Notes under the pieces: generated by a model
Database searches by the model: none
What the model was told of the DNA's origin: nothing
The model's input: the letters and a program-made list of their open reading frames with translations, nothing else
Shown: piece after piece, positions 16,673-24,490 of the stretch
Position numbering within the stretch: the stretch's first letter is position 1
Layout of the letters: the number at the start of each line of letters is the position of its first letter
Position numbers and translations under genes: made by a program
Source of the DNA: Candidatus Lachnoclostridium stercoravium
GTDB lineage: Bacteria > Bacillota > Clostridia > Lachnospirales > Lachnospiraceae
DNA: 64,000 bases
NCBI GenBank assembly: GCA_019118365.1
Contig: DWZA01000026.1
Span: 19,013 to 83,012, forward strand
Reading direction: 5' to 3'

Positions 16673-18586
16673 TCAATCTAATTCCAGAGCGCCTGTATAC
16701 AGCTGATAATAGGTTCCTTTCAGCTTGATCAGGTCTTCGTGAGTGCCGCGCTCAATGATACGGCCATGGTCGAGCACCATGATGGCGTCGGCGTTCTGTA
16801 CAGTTGACAGACGGTGGGCGATGACAAAAGTGGTACGTCCTTTCATCAGAGCGTCCATGCCTCGCTGAACGATCGCCTCAGTATGGGTATCGATGGAGCT
16901 GGTGGCCTCATCCATGATCATAACAGGCGGGTCCGCCACAGCCGCGCGGGCGATGGCAAGAAGCTGTCTCTGACCCTGGCTTAAGTTGGCGCCATTTCCG
17001 GTGAGCATGGTGTCGTATCCGTCTGGAAGACGGCGGATAAAGTCGTCTGCGCCTGCAAGCATGGCGGCGCCGATACATTCTTCCTTGGTCGCATCCAGAT
17101 TGCCATAGCGGATATTTTCCATAACCGTTCCGGTAAAGAGGTTGGTATCCTGAAGGACGATACCAAGGCTGTGACGTAAGTCGTCCTTTTTGATCTTGTT
17201 GATATTGATGCCGTCATATCGGATCTTTCCATCTGCGATATCGTAGAAGCGATTGATCAGATTGGTGATCGTAGTCTTTCCGGCTCCGGTGGAACCGACG
17301 AAAGCAACCTTCTGGCCTGGTTTTGCGTAAAGGGTGATATTGTGGAGGATCGTCTTTTCAGGCACATAAGCAAAGTCTACGTCGTCAAAACGAACGTCGC
17401 CTCTTAAACGGGTGTAGGTAACAGTACCGTCGTGATGAGGATGCTTCCAGGCCCAGATATTGGTACGCTGTTCGCATTCGGTCAGCGTGCCGTCTGGATT
17501 TTCCCTTGCATTGACAAGAGTAACGTAACCTTCGTCCGTTTCCGGTTCTTCATCCAGAAGGGTGAAGATACGGTGCGCGCCGGCTAAAGCCATAACGATC
17601 ATGTTGATCTGGTTGGAAACCTGGCCGATAGCGCCGGCAAACTGTTTGGTCATATTTAAGAACGGCACAACGATACTGATGCTTAAAGCCATTCCGGAAA
17701 GGCTTACGTTGGGCACTTTGTATAAAAGCAGGGTGCCGCCTACCAGAGCGACGATCACGTACATAACGTTTCCGATATTGCCTAAAAGAGGCATAAGGAT
17801 ATTGGCATAACGGTTGGCCTTTTCGGAATTTTCAAATAATTCGTCGTTGACCTTATCGAAATCCAGTTTTGCGCCATCCTCGTGGCAGAAGACCTTGATG
17901 ACCTTCTGGCCGTTCATCATTTCTTCCATAAATCCTTCTGTCTTGGCAATGGTGACCTGCTGCTGAAGGAAGTAGCGGGAAGAATGGCCGCTGACGTATC
18001 TTACGACGAGAGTCATGATGACAACGCCGAAAGCAACTACCAGGGCCAGCCATAAGCAGTAGTAGAGCATGATGAAAAATACGCTTAACAGGGTGACTGC
18101 GGAGATCGTCAGCTGCGGAAGGCTCTGGCTGATCATCTGACGCAGAGTATCGATATCATTGGTGTAAAAGCTCATGATATCGCCGTGGTTATGGGTGTCG
18201 AAATAGCGGATCGGAAGATCCTGCATGTGGTCGAACATCTTTTCACGCAGCTTGGCAAGAGTTCCCTGGGTGATGATCGCCATAAACTGTCCGAACAGGG
18301 TGCCTGCGATCAGGCTGACCGCATACATGATCAGGAGGATCGTCAGAAGCTTAAAGATCCGTCCGGAAGCGGAAGCCCAGTCGCCGGAGCGGAACGTGTC
18401 CTCCACAACCGCGATGGCGTTCTGCATAAAAACAGAAGGAACGGAGCTGACCACAGCGTTGATCAGGATGCAGACCAGAGTAACCGGAAACAGCACTGGA
18501 TAAAACTGGAAGATCGTGCGGATCAGACGGCCGATCACTCCTTTCGGAGCCCGTCTTCCTCTTTCTGTAGAATGATTATCTGCCAT
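16673..18586 (-). CDS. ABC exporter half-transporter, second subunit (permease-ATPase fusion)
   Basis: A 637-residue type IV ABC exporter subunit: about six membrane helices, then an ATPase domain with Walker A GSTGAGKTT, Walker B VMIMDEATSSID (canonical catalytic Glu) and an atypical signature LSQGQ. A short insert rich in Trp and His (around TNIWAWKHPHHDG) precedes the ATPase domain. Start: ATG at 18586 with AGGAGG 8 nt upstream; an in-frame GTG 9 nt earlier is less likely. It overlaps the upstream ABC gene by 11 nt. The two subunits carry complementary deviations, as expected for a heterodimeric multidrug-type exporter. The substrate cannot be told. Confidence 0.92.
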   Translation of the reverse strand: MADNHSTERGRRAPKGVIGRLIRTIFQFYPVLFPVTLVCILINAVVSSVPSVFMQNAIAVVEDTFRSGDWASASGRIFKLLTILLIMYAVSLIAGTLFGQFMAIITQGTLAKLREKMFDHMQDLPIRYFDTHNHGDIMSFYTNDIDTLRQMISQSLPQLTISAVTLLSVFFIMLYYCLWLALVVAFGVVIMTLVVRYVSGHSSRYFLQQQVTIAKTEGFMEEMMNGQKVIKVFCHEDGAKLDFDKVNDELFENSEKANRYANILMPLLGNIGNVMYVIVALVGGTLLLYKVPNVSLSGMALSISIVVPFLNMTKQFAGAIGQVSNQINMIVMALAGAHRIFTLLDEEPETDEGYVTLVNARENPDGTLTECEQRTNIWAWKHPHHDGTVTYTRLRGDVRFDDVDFAYVPEKTILHNITLYAKPGQKVAFVGSTGAGKTTITNLINRFYDIADGKIRYDGININKIKKDDLRHSLGIVLQDTNLFTGTVMENIRYGNLDATKEECIGAAMLAGADDFIRRLPDGYDTMLTGNGANLSQGQRQLLAIARAAVADPPVMIMDEATSSIDTHTEAIVQRGMDALMKGRTTFVIAHRLSTVQNADAIMVLDHGRIIERGTHEDLIKLKGTYYQLYTGALELD

Positions 18587-20324
18587 CTTTGCCACCTCCT
18601 ACTCGGTTCTGAGATTGATAGATCTCCTGGTATACCTTGCTGGAATTTAACAGCTCTTCATGGGTTCCGATCGCGCTGATACGTCCGCCTTCCATGAGGA
18701 TGATGCGGTCGGCATCCTGAACGCTGGCTACACGCTGAGCGATAATGATCTTGGTGGTTTCCGGGATAAATTCACGGAAACCCTTGCGGATCAGAGCATC
18801 GGTACGGGTATCTACGGCGCTCGTGGAGTCGTCCAGGATCAGGATCTTCGGCTTCTTTAACAATGCGCGGGCGATACAGAGACGCTGCTTCTGGCCGCCG
18901 GAAACGTTGGAGCCGCCCTGTTCGATCCAGGTGTCGTATTTATTGGGGAACTGCTGAATGAATTCATCCGCCTGCGCAAGACGGCAGGCCTCCTCCATCT
19001 CCGCGTCTGTGGCGTTTGGATTGCCCCAGCGCAGATTGTCTTTGATGGTGCCGGAGAAAAGGACGTTTTTCTGCAGTACGACCGCCACCTGATTCCTCAG
19101 GGTTTCAAGATCGTATTTGCGCACGTCTACGCCGCCTACTTTTACACAGCCTTCCGTTACGTCGTACAGACGGGGGATCAGCTGGATCAGGGAAGACTTG
19201 GATGAACCGGTCCCGCCCAGGATACCGATGACTTCGCCGGAACGGATGTGAAGGTCGATATCCGCAAGGGCCATACGGCTGGCTTTCTTGGAATATTTGA
19301 AGCTGACTCCGTCAAAATCAATGGAGCCGTCCTTTACTTCAGTAAGGCCGTTTTCCGGGCTTGTGAGGGTACTTTCTTCCTGAAGCACCTCTACGATACG
19401 TTCCGCAGACTCCATAGACATGGAGATCATAACGAATACCATGGAAACCATCATCAGGCTCATCAGGATCTGGAAGCTGTATGTCAGCATGGAAGACATC
19501 TGTCCTACATTTAAGTCAAGTCCCTGGGTGGTGATGACCATATAGGAACCAAAGGACAGGACGAAGACCATGCCTGCGTACACGCAGAACTGCATCATTG
19601 GGCCGTTGATGGCCATGATCCGCTCTGCCTTTGTGAAGTCTCTCTGTACGTCTTCCGCGGCGGCGCCGAATTTCTTTTTCTCATAATCTTCACGCACATA
19701 GGATTTTACTACGCGCATAGCCTGGACGTTTTCCTGTACGGAGTCGTTTAAAGCGTCGTACTTGCGGAATACGCGGCGGAAGATCGGGGTCGCGGTGCGG
19801 ATCACCAGAAAAAGACCGATGCACAGAAGGGGAATGGTGATCAGAAAGATCATAGCCAGCCGGCCGCCCATAAGAAAGCCCATGACAAAAGAGAAGACGA
19901 GCATGAGAGGACAGCGGATGGCGATACGGATGATCATCATAAACGCCATCTGTACGTTGGTGATATCCGTAGTCAGTCGCGTTACAAGGCTGGATACGGA
20001 AAACTTATCAATATTTTCAAATGAATAATCCTGGATCTTGTAAAACATATCCTTACGCAGGTTGCGTGCGAATCCGGCGGAAGCAGTAGCGCAGGTTGCG
20101 CCGGCTGCCGCGCCGAAGATCAGGGAAACCGTTGACATGATGATCAGCGCAATGCCGTAGCGGACGATGGTGCTCATAGGGCAGCCATTCTGCATTTCAT
20201 TGACCAGATTGGCGATCACGAACGGGATCACACATTCCAGGATAACCTCTACCGTTACCAGCAGAGGGGTCAGGATAGAAGCCTTTTTATACTCGCGGAT
20301 ACTGCGAGAGAGGACTCGTATCAT
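18576..20324 (-). CDS. ABC exporter half-transporter, first subunit (permease-ATPase fusion)
   Basis: A 582-residue type IV ABC exporter subunit with N-terminal membrane helices and a C-terminal ATPase domain. Walker A is GGTGSSKSS (Ser in place of the third Gly), Walker B is LILDDSTSAVD with Asp where the catalytic Glu is expected, and the signature VSGGQKQR is canonical. Paired with the downstream subunit this gives one degenerate and one complete ATP site, as in BmrCD- or TmrAB-type heterodimers. The ATG at 20324 follows AAGGAGG. It lies downstream of the marR gene in one operon. Confidence 0.92.
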   Translation of the reverse strand: MIRVLSRSIREYKKASILTPLLVTVEVILECVIPFVIANLVNEMQNGCPMSTIVRYGIALIIMSTVSLIFGAAAGATCATASAGFARNLRKDMFYKIQDYSFENIDKFSVSSLVTRLTTDITNVQMAFMMIIRIAIRCPLMLVFSFVMGFLMGGRLAMIFLITIPLLCIGLFLVIRTATPIFRRVFRKYDALNDSVQENVQAMRVVKSYVREDYEKKKFGAAAEDVQRDFTKAERIMAINGPMMQFCVYAGMVFVLSFGSYMVITTQGLDLNVGQMSSMLTYSFQILMSLMMVSMVFVMISMSMESAERIVEVLQEESTLTSPENGLTEVKDGSIDFDGVSFKYSKKASRMALADIDLHIRSGEVIGILGGTGSSKSSLIQLIPRLYDVTEGCVKVGGVDVRKYDLETLRNQVAVVLQKNVLFSGTIKDNLRWGNPNATDAEMEEACRLAQADEFIQQFPNKYDTWIEQGGSNVSGGQKQRLCIARALLKKPKILILDDSTSAVDTRTDALIRKGFREFIPETTKIIIAQRVASVQDADRIILMEGGRISAIGTHEELLNSSKVYQEIYQSQNRVGGGKDGR

Positions 20325-20390
20325 GAGTGGTATTCCTCCTTTTTAGTTTGTGTTTTAAAATGAATGTCTGGTAAATACCATGATTTTTTT

Positions 20391-20404
20391 GTTCATGTCC
20401 GAAC
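20391..20404. promoter_or_regulatory. Putative MarR operator between marR and the ABC genes
   Basis: GTTCATGTCCGAAC has inverted GTTC/GAAC ends and closely matches the palindrome at 20952-20965 next to the marR promoter. A TATAAT on the minus strand (plus-strand ATTATA at 20408-20413) lies beside it, suggesting a second, repressible start for the ABC genes. Confidence 0.55.
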
Positions 20405-20426
20405 ATTATTATACTGGTATGTCCGT

Positions 20427-20867
20427 TCAAGCAGTCTTATCCCACGCTTCCAGGTTCTGGAGCATCTGGGCGGACATCTCCTTAAACAGCTGGATCTGCC
20501 CTTCCGACAGCCCGCGGGTCAGCATACGGTCAGTTTCCAGAAGGCTGGCGTGTACCTGAGCGTTTAAGTCGACCGCGCGCTGCGTGGGGATCAGCCGTTT
20601 CAGCCTCCCGTCGCTGGCAACGCTTTCTCTGCGTATAATGCCGTTCTTTTCAAGGAGCTGAAGGATCCCGGTGGCAGTGGAACGGCTCAGGCCGAAAGCC
20701 GTCTCGATATCCCGCTGATAGACGGGACCGTCTTTGCTGTGTACCAGGATGTGATAGATCACCCAGCTTTGGACGCCGGTGATCCCAAGGCTCTGGAAGG
20801 TGGCGTTCAACTGCGTTTTTATCTTATGCGACAGCAGGTTTATCCAGGCGCCGCAGTCTTTTTCCAA
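20427..20867 (-). CDS. MarR family transcriptional regulator
   Basis: A 146-residue winged-helix regulator. The DNA-binding part is clear: VYQRDIETAFGLSRSTATGILQLLEKNGIIRRE, followed by the wing SDGRLKRLIPT, between N- and C-terminal dimerisation helices. The start is TTG at 20867, supported by AAGGAGG 8 nt upstream; the in-frame ATG 14 codons earlier lacks a ribosome site. It precedes two ABC exporter genes, the usual layout of a ligand-released repressor controlling its own efflux operon. The paired 14-bp palindromes fit autoregulation. The ligand is unknown. Confidence 0.9.
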   Translation of the reverse strand: MEKDCGAWINLLSHKIKTQLNATFQSLGITGVQSWVIYHILVHSKDGPVYQRDIETAFGLSRSTATGILQLLEKNGIIRRESVASDGRLKRLIPTQRAVDLNAQVHASLLETDRMLTRGLSEGQIQLFKEMSAQMLQNLEAWDKTA

Positions 20868-20895
20868 TTCGATTCCCTCCTTTTTATCCCATAGT

Positions 20896-20932
20896 AGCCA
20901 GCAAAACACGCGGTCAGCGCGTTTTGCTGGCT
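20896..20932 (-). other. Perfect hairpin in the marR leader
   Basis: A 16-bp inverted repeat (AGCCAGCAAAACACGC at 20896-20911 against 20917-20932, with one imperfect pair) and a 5-nt loop lies between the marR promoter and its ribosome site. No T-run follows it on either strand, so it is not a standard terminator. It may influence mRNA stability or translation. Confidence 0.6.
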
Positions 20933-20951
20933 CAAGTAAACATGTATATTA

Positions 20952-20997
20952 GTTCGGGTGCGAACAATATAGTACCTCATTTCAATTACAATGTCAA
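20952..20997 (-). promoter_or_regulatory. marR promoter with overlapping palindromic operator
   Basis: On the minus strand, TTGACA (plus-strand 20992-20997), a 17-bp spacer and TACTAT (20969-20974) form a strong promoter. GTTCGGGTGCGAAC (20952-20965) lies immediately downstream, over the expected transcription start, where a bound repressor would block initiation. Confidence 0.75.
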
Positions 20998-21104
20998 GAA
21001 CAAGAAATCTGTTCACACTTTTTTCACAGACACAGCGGCGGCTGTCCCACTTCCCGGCGGGACTGACGGCGAGCGCGGCGGGCGGACAAAATTCGACAAG
21101 CGTA

Positions 21105-21133
21105 TTGACAAGATATGACAAAATGTAGATAAT
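21105..21133 (+). promoter_or_regulatory. Sigma-A-type promoter of the SGNH gene
   Basis: TTGACA (21105-21110), a 17-bp spacer and GATAAT (21128-21133), about 80 bp upstream of the ATG. It faces away from the marR promoter. Confidence 0.75.
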
Positions 21134-21211
21134 AAACAGAGATACTACTATATATAGAGATGCAGGTATCGAAGATGAGAGAATGTTCCGAAAGGAACTG
21201 GAGGATATGAT

Positions 21212-22141
21212 ATGAAGAAACATTTATGGAAGAAGGCGGCAGCGGCCGGGTTAAGCTTAAGCCTGGCCCTTGGCGCTGTGCCGGCTCCGGCATATGCGGC
21301 GCCTCTTTACCGGTCTGCGCTGAAGGAGATCCAGACGGCTGGCTGTACGGCTTTGATGGTATCCGGCCTTACAAGGGAGATTATGATGGCCGCCTCTGCC
21401 GCAGTAAGCGAGACGGATGCAGGGCCGGGCGTGGAAGCGGAGAGCCAGAGCGAGGAAGCTTTGCCTCAGGAGAGAGAAGTAGCGGAGAGCGAAGTTGACG
21501 CATTCTTTGCAGACAGCGTCCTGGTAGGGGATTCCGTTATGCTGGGTTACCGGAATTACTGTATGAGGAGCACGGATCCGTTTTTAAAATCCTTACGATT
21601 TCTGGCTTCCGGAAGCTTTTCTGTCCATAACGCCCTTTGGCCGGTGAACGATAAGAGCGTCCACCCAATCTATCAGGGAGCCCAGAGGCCGGTATGGGAG
21701 TCGATTTCTCTTATGCAGGCCAATAAAGTATTTTTATTTTTCGGATTAAACGATCTGAATATGGGCGATGATACCTGTGAATGCTATCAGCAGGTAGTTG
21801 CCAATATCAAGCAGCTTTCTCCCAATGCATCGATCCATATTATCAGCATGACCTATACATTAAAAGGAAAGGGAAAGGGCAAGCTGAACAACGACAATAT
21901 CCGGCTTTTTAACAGCCAGATGCAGCAGATCGCCGCAGAAAACGGATGGGGATTCATCGATATGGCCACGCCCCTTTCGGATGCGAACGGCGACCTGGCG
22001 GCGGAATACTGCAGCGACAATTACGTCCATCAGTCCAGGGCCGCATATCAGGTGTGGACCAATGTGCTGAGGCAGTATGCGAAAGATCAGCTGAAATATA
22101 CTCCGGCTCCCCAGACGGCAGAGCAGGCAGTACAATCATAA
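21212..22141 (+). CDS. Secreted SGNH/GDSL hydrolase-like protein
   Basis: A 309-residue exported protein: a signal peptide (MKKHLWKK, hydrophobic core, cleavage near AYA-AP at about residue 29), a linker of about 60 residues rich in Glu and Ser, then an SGNH-fold domain. The blocks are LVGDSVMLG (nucleophile Ser), FFGLNDL (Asn block) and DNYVHQSRAAY (catalytic His). SGNH proteins attach or remove acyl groups on polysaccharides or peptidoglycan. Genes for a DUF4358 lipoprotein, an MBOAT acyltransferase and a DHHW protein follow, so a part in envelope O-acylation is likely. Confidence 0.85.
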   Translation: MKKHLWKKAAAAGLSLSLALGAVPAPAYAAPLYRSALKEIQTAGCTALMVSGLTREIMMAASAAVSETDAGPGVEAESQSEEALPQEREVAESEVDAFFADSVLVGDSVMLGYRNYCMRSTDPFLKSLRFLASGSFSVHNALWPVNDKSVHPIYQGAQRPVWESISLMQANKVFLFFGLNDLNMGDDTCECYQQVVANIKQLSPNASIHIISMTYTLKGKGKGKLNNDNIRLFNSQMQQIAAENGWGFIDMATPLSDANGDLAAEYCSDNYVHQSRAAYQVWTNVLRQYAKDQLKYTPAPQTAEQAVQS

Positions 22142-22145
22142 ATAT

Positions 22146-22300
22146 GTAACAGTTCAGCCGTATATCTTCCCTCCAGCACAAAATGTGCTGGAGGGAAGCC
22201 CTGGATGTCATCCCTATGCCAGGATATATGTCAAATCGCTTTTACAAGCAAGCTTGTAACGCTCTTTATCATATATCCTGGCGCACGGCTGAACTGTTAC
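22146..22300 (+). mobile_element. Type A hairpin element, complete copy 2 (155 bp)
   Basis: Same length as the copy at 214-368 and identical except at five positions. The terminal inverted repeats are 22146-22162 and 22284-22300; the inner perfect hairpin is 22166-22179 with 22185-22198, and the loop core is TTACAAGCAAGCTTGTAA. It begins 4 bp after the SGNH stop codon and ends 28 bp before the next start codon. The flanks are AT-rich, without an obvious target duplication. Confidence 0.85.
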
Positions 22301-22328
22301 AATTATAGAAGAAAAAGAGGAAATGACC

Positions 22329-23054
22329 ATGAAAAAGAATTTGACTATGAGCAGAGCGAAAAAAGGAGCTGCGATCCTTGCAGCTGCGATGATATTAGGA
22401 GGCTGCGGCGGACAGGAGCCTGCTGAGACTACGTCCGCGCCGGCTGCAGTGGAGGAGACGACCGCAGAAGAGGCTGAGACAGAGGCGGTTTCTGAGGAAG
22501 AGACTTCTGAAGAGATTTCCGAAGAAGCGGCGGAAACCGAAGGATCTTCCGAGGCGGAAGAAGCGGCTGCTGATGCTTCTGAGGAGACAGAAGAGACGGA
22601 GGCAGAAGCTTCCGAGGCAGCTCAGAGCAGCGAGAGCGAAGGGGAGCAGACAGAAGATGCAGAGGGCCAGGTCACACCTCAGTCCATCTATGAAGCGATC
22701 GGGCAGCAGGTAGAGCTTCCGTCCATGATCGAAGGCGACGACAGCTTTATTTCCAATTATTACGGCATCAATCCGGCGGATCTGGACGGCTATGTATTTG
22801 CCAGCGCAGAGGAAGCCACTCTGGCGGATTCCGTGATCATCATGAAAGCAAAGAGCGAAGACGCAGTGGCAAACCTTACGGCTTCCCTGAATACTGTGAT
22901 CGAGCAGAAAGCGGCGGAGATGGAGAACTATCTTCCGGAGCAGTACGATATCGTAGCCAAAAGCTCGGTAAAGACAGAGGGAACCTACGTATACCTGGTG
23001 ATCTCAGAGGACGCGGACAGCATTGAAGCCGTGATCCAGGACGCCCTTAAGTAA
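22329..23054 (+). CDS. DUF4358 domain lipoprotein
   Basis: A 241-residue lipoprotein. The lipobox LGGC follows a short hydrophobic stretch (AAILAAAMI), then comes a linker of about 90 residues made almost wholly of Glu, Ala, Ser and Thr, then a folded DUF4358 domain (SIYEAIGQQVELPSM, YYGINPADLDGYVF, SVIIMKAKSEDAV). The function is unknown; the family commonly accompanies MBOAT and DHHW genes in Lachnospiraceae, as here. The ATG at 22329 has AGAGG 8 nt upstream; the ATG at 22323 is too close to that site. Confidence 0.85.
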   Translation: MKKNLTMSRAKKGAAILAAAMILGGCGGQEPAETTSAPAAVEETTAEEAETEAVSEEETSEEISEEAAETEGSSEAEEAAADASEETEETEAEASEAAQSSESEGEQTEDAEGQVTPQSIYEAIGQQVELPSMIEGDDSFISNYYGINPADLDGYVFASAEEATLADSVIIMKAKSEDAVANLTASLNTVIEQKAAEMENYLPEQYDIVAKSSVKTEGTYVYLVISEDADSIEAVIQDALK

Positions 23055-23065
23055 CGGAGGAAGCC

Positions 23066-24481
23066 ATGGTCTTCAGCAGCATACCGTTTTTGTTTTTCTT
23101 TCTCCCAGCGAGTCTGATCCTATACTATGCTGCGCCCTTTAAACTGAAAAATTATATCCTGCTCGCCTTCAGCTTAGCTTTCTATGCCTGGGGCGAGCCG
23201 GTTTACATTATCCTGATGCTTTTTGCATCTGCAGTTGATTATACAAACGGGCGTTTTATGGAAAAGTACGGGACGGACGATCGGCGGAGAAGGATTTTTT
23301 TATGCCTTTCCGTAGTGATTAACCTTTCCATGCTGGGATTTTTTAAATATGCGGATTTCCTGATCGGGATCGTGAACGGGATCACAGGACTGTCCATTGA
23401 ACCTCTGGGACTTGGGCTTCCAGTAGGCATCAGCTTTTTTACATTCCAGACTATGAGCTACAGTATCGACCTGTACCGCAGGGAGGTAAAGGTGGAGAAG
23501 AATTATCTCACCTACCTGACTTATGTTTCAATGTTCCCGCAGCTGATCGCCGGACCGATCGTCCGCTTTTCCACAGTGAATGAGGAGCTTCACGAAAGGA
23601 CGATCAACTGGGAAGGTTTTGTTTACGGGACCCTCCGTTTTATGCAGGGTCTGTTTAAAAAGGTATTGATCGCCAACAACACGGGCGCCCTCTGGGAGGC
23701 AATCAAAGGCATGGATCCCGGCGCGGCTTCTGTCTCTACGGCGTGGCTGGGAGCGCTCTGCTTTACTTTGCAGCTTTATTTTGACTTCAGCGCCTACAGC
23801 GACATGGCCATTGGCATGGGGCGGATGCTGGGGTTCCACTACCTGGAAAATTTCCGCTACCCGCTGTCCGCCGTCTCGGTGACGGATTTCTGGCACAGAT
23901 GGCATATTTCCCTGTCCACCTGGTTCAGAGATTACGTCTACATTCCTTTAGGCGGCAACCGGGTGAGCGTGGCGAAGCATCTGAGAAATATTTTTATCGT
24001 CTGGTTTCTGACCGGGCTCTGGCACGGAGCGGCGTGGAATTTTATCTTTTGGGGCCTGTACTACGGCATCCTCCTGGCGCTGGAAAAATACGTCTGGGGA
24101 GAGAAGCTTTCCAGGCTTCCGGCTGCAGTACGCCACGCCTATGCTATTCTGATCGTTGTATTCGGCTTTGTCATCTTTGTTTTTGACGATATGGGCCAGC
24201 TGGGGGCGTATATGGCTTCCATGTTCGGAATGGCGGGAAACAGCCTTTTCGGAGAAGAATTTCTCTGGTACGTGACCAACAACGGATTTCTGCTGGCGGC
24301 TGCGATCCTGTTTGCGTTTCCATTTTATCCTTATATAAAAGGAAAGATCGAAACCATGGGCGCGGCGGCGCAGACGGGCCTGTCCCTGTGCGCGGCGGCC
24401 GGCTATATCGGCCTGTTTTTCCTGACGACGGCTTATCTGGTCAACGATACCTATAATCCGTTCTTATATTTCCGTTTTTAG
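23066..24481 (+). CDS. MBOAT family membrane O-acyltransferase (AlgI-like)
   Basis: A 471-residue integral membrane protein with about ten helices. Family marks: FFTFQTMSYSIDLYRRE, the LQLYFDFSAYSDMAIG segment, DFWHRWHISLSTWFRDYVY, and the catalytic His in FLTGLWHGAAWNFIFWG. AlgI/DltB-type proteins pass acyl groups across the membrane to surface polymers. The downstream DHHW gene (AlgX/AlgJ-like) and the upstream SGNH protein would act outside the membrane. The ATG has GGAGG about 6 nt upstream. Confidence 0.93.
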   Translation: MVFSSIPFLFFFLPASLILYYAAPFKLKNYILLAFSLAFYAWGEPVYIILMLFASAVDYTNGRFMEKYGTDDRRRRIFLCLSVVINLSMLGFFKYADFLIGIVNGITGLSIEPLGLGLPVGISFFTFQTMSYSIDLYRREVKVEKNYLTYLTYVSMFPQLIAGPIVRFSTVNEELHERTINWEGFVYGTLRFMQGLFKKVLIANNTGALWEAIKGMDPGAASVSTAWLGALCFTLQLYFDFSAYSDMAIGMGRMLGFHYLENFRYPLSAVSVTDFWHRWHISLSTWFRDYVYIPLGGNRVSVAKHLRNIFIVWFLTGLWHGAAWNFIFWGLYYGILLALEKYVWGEKLSRLPAAVRHAYAILIVVFGFVIFVFDDMGQLGAYMASMFGMAGNSLFGEEFLWYVTNNGFLLAAAILFAFPFYPYIKGKIETMGAAAQTGLSLCAAAGYIGLFFLTTAYLVNDTYNPFLYFRF

Positions 24482-24490
24482 GAGGCAGGG

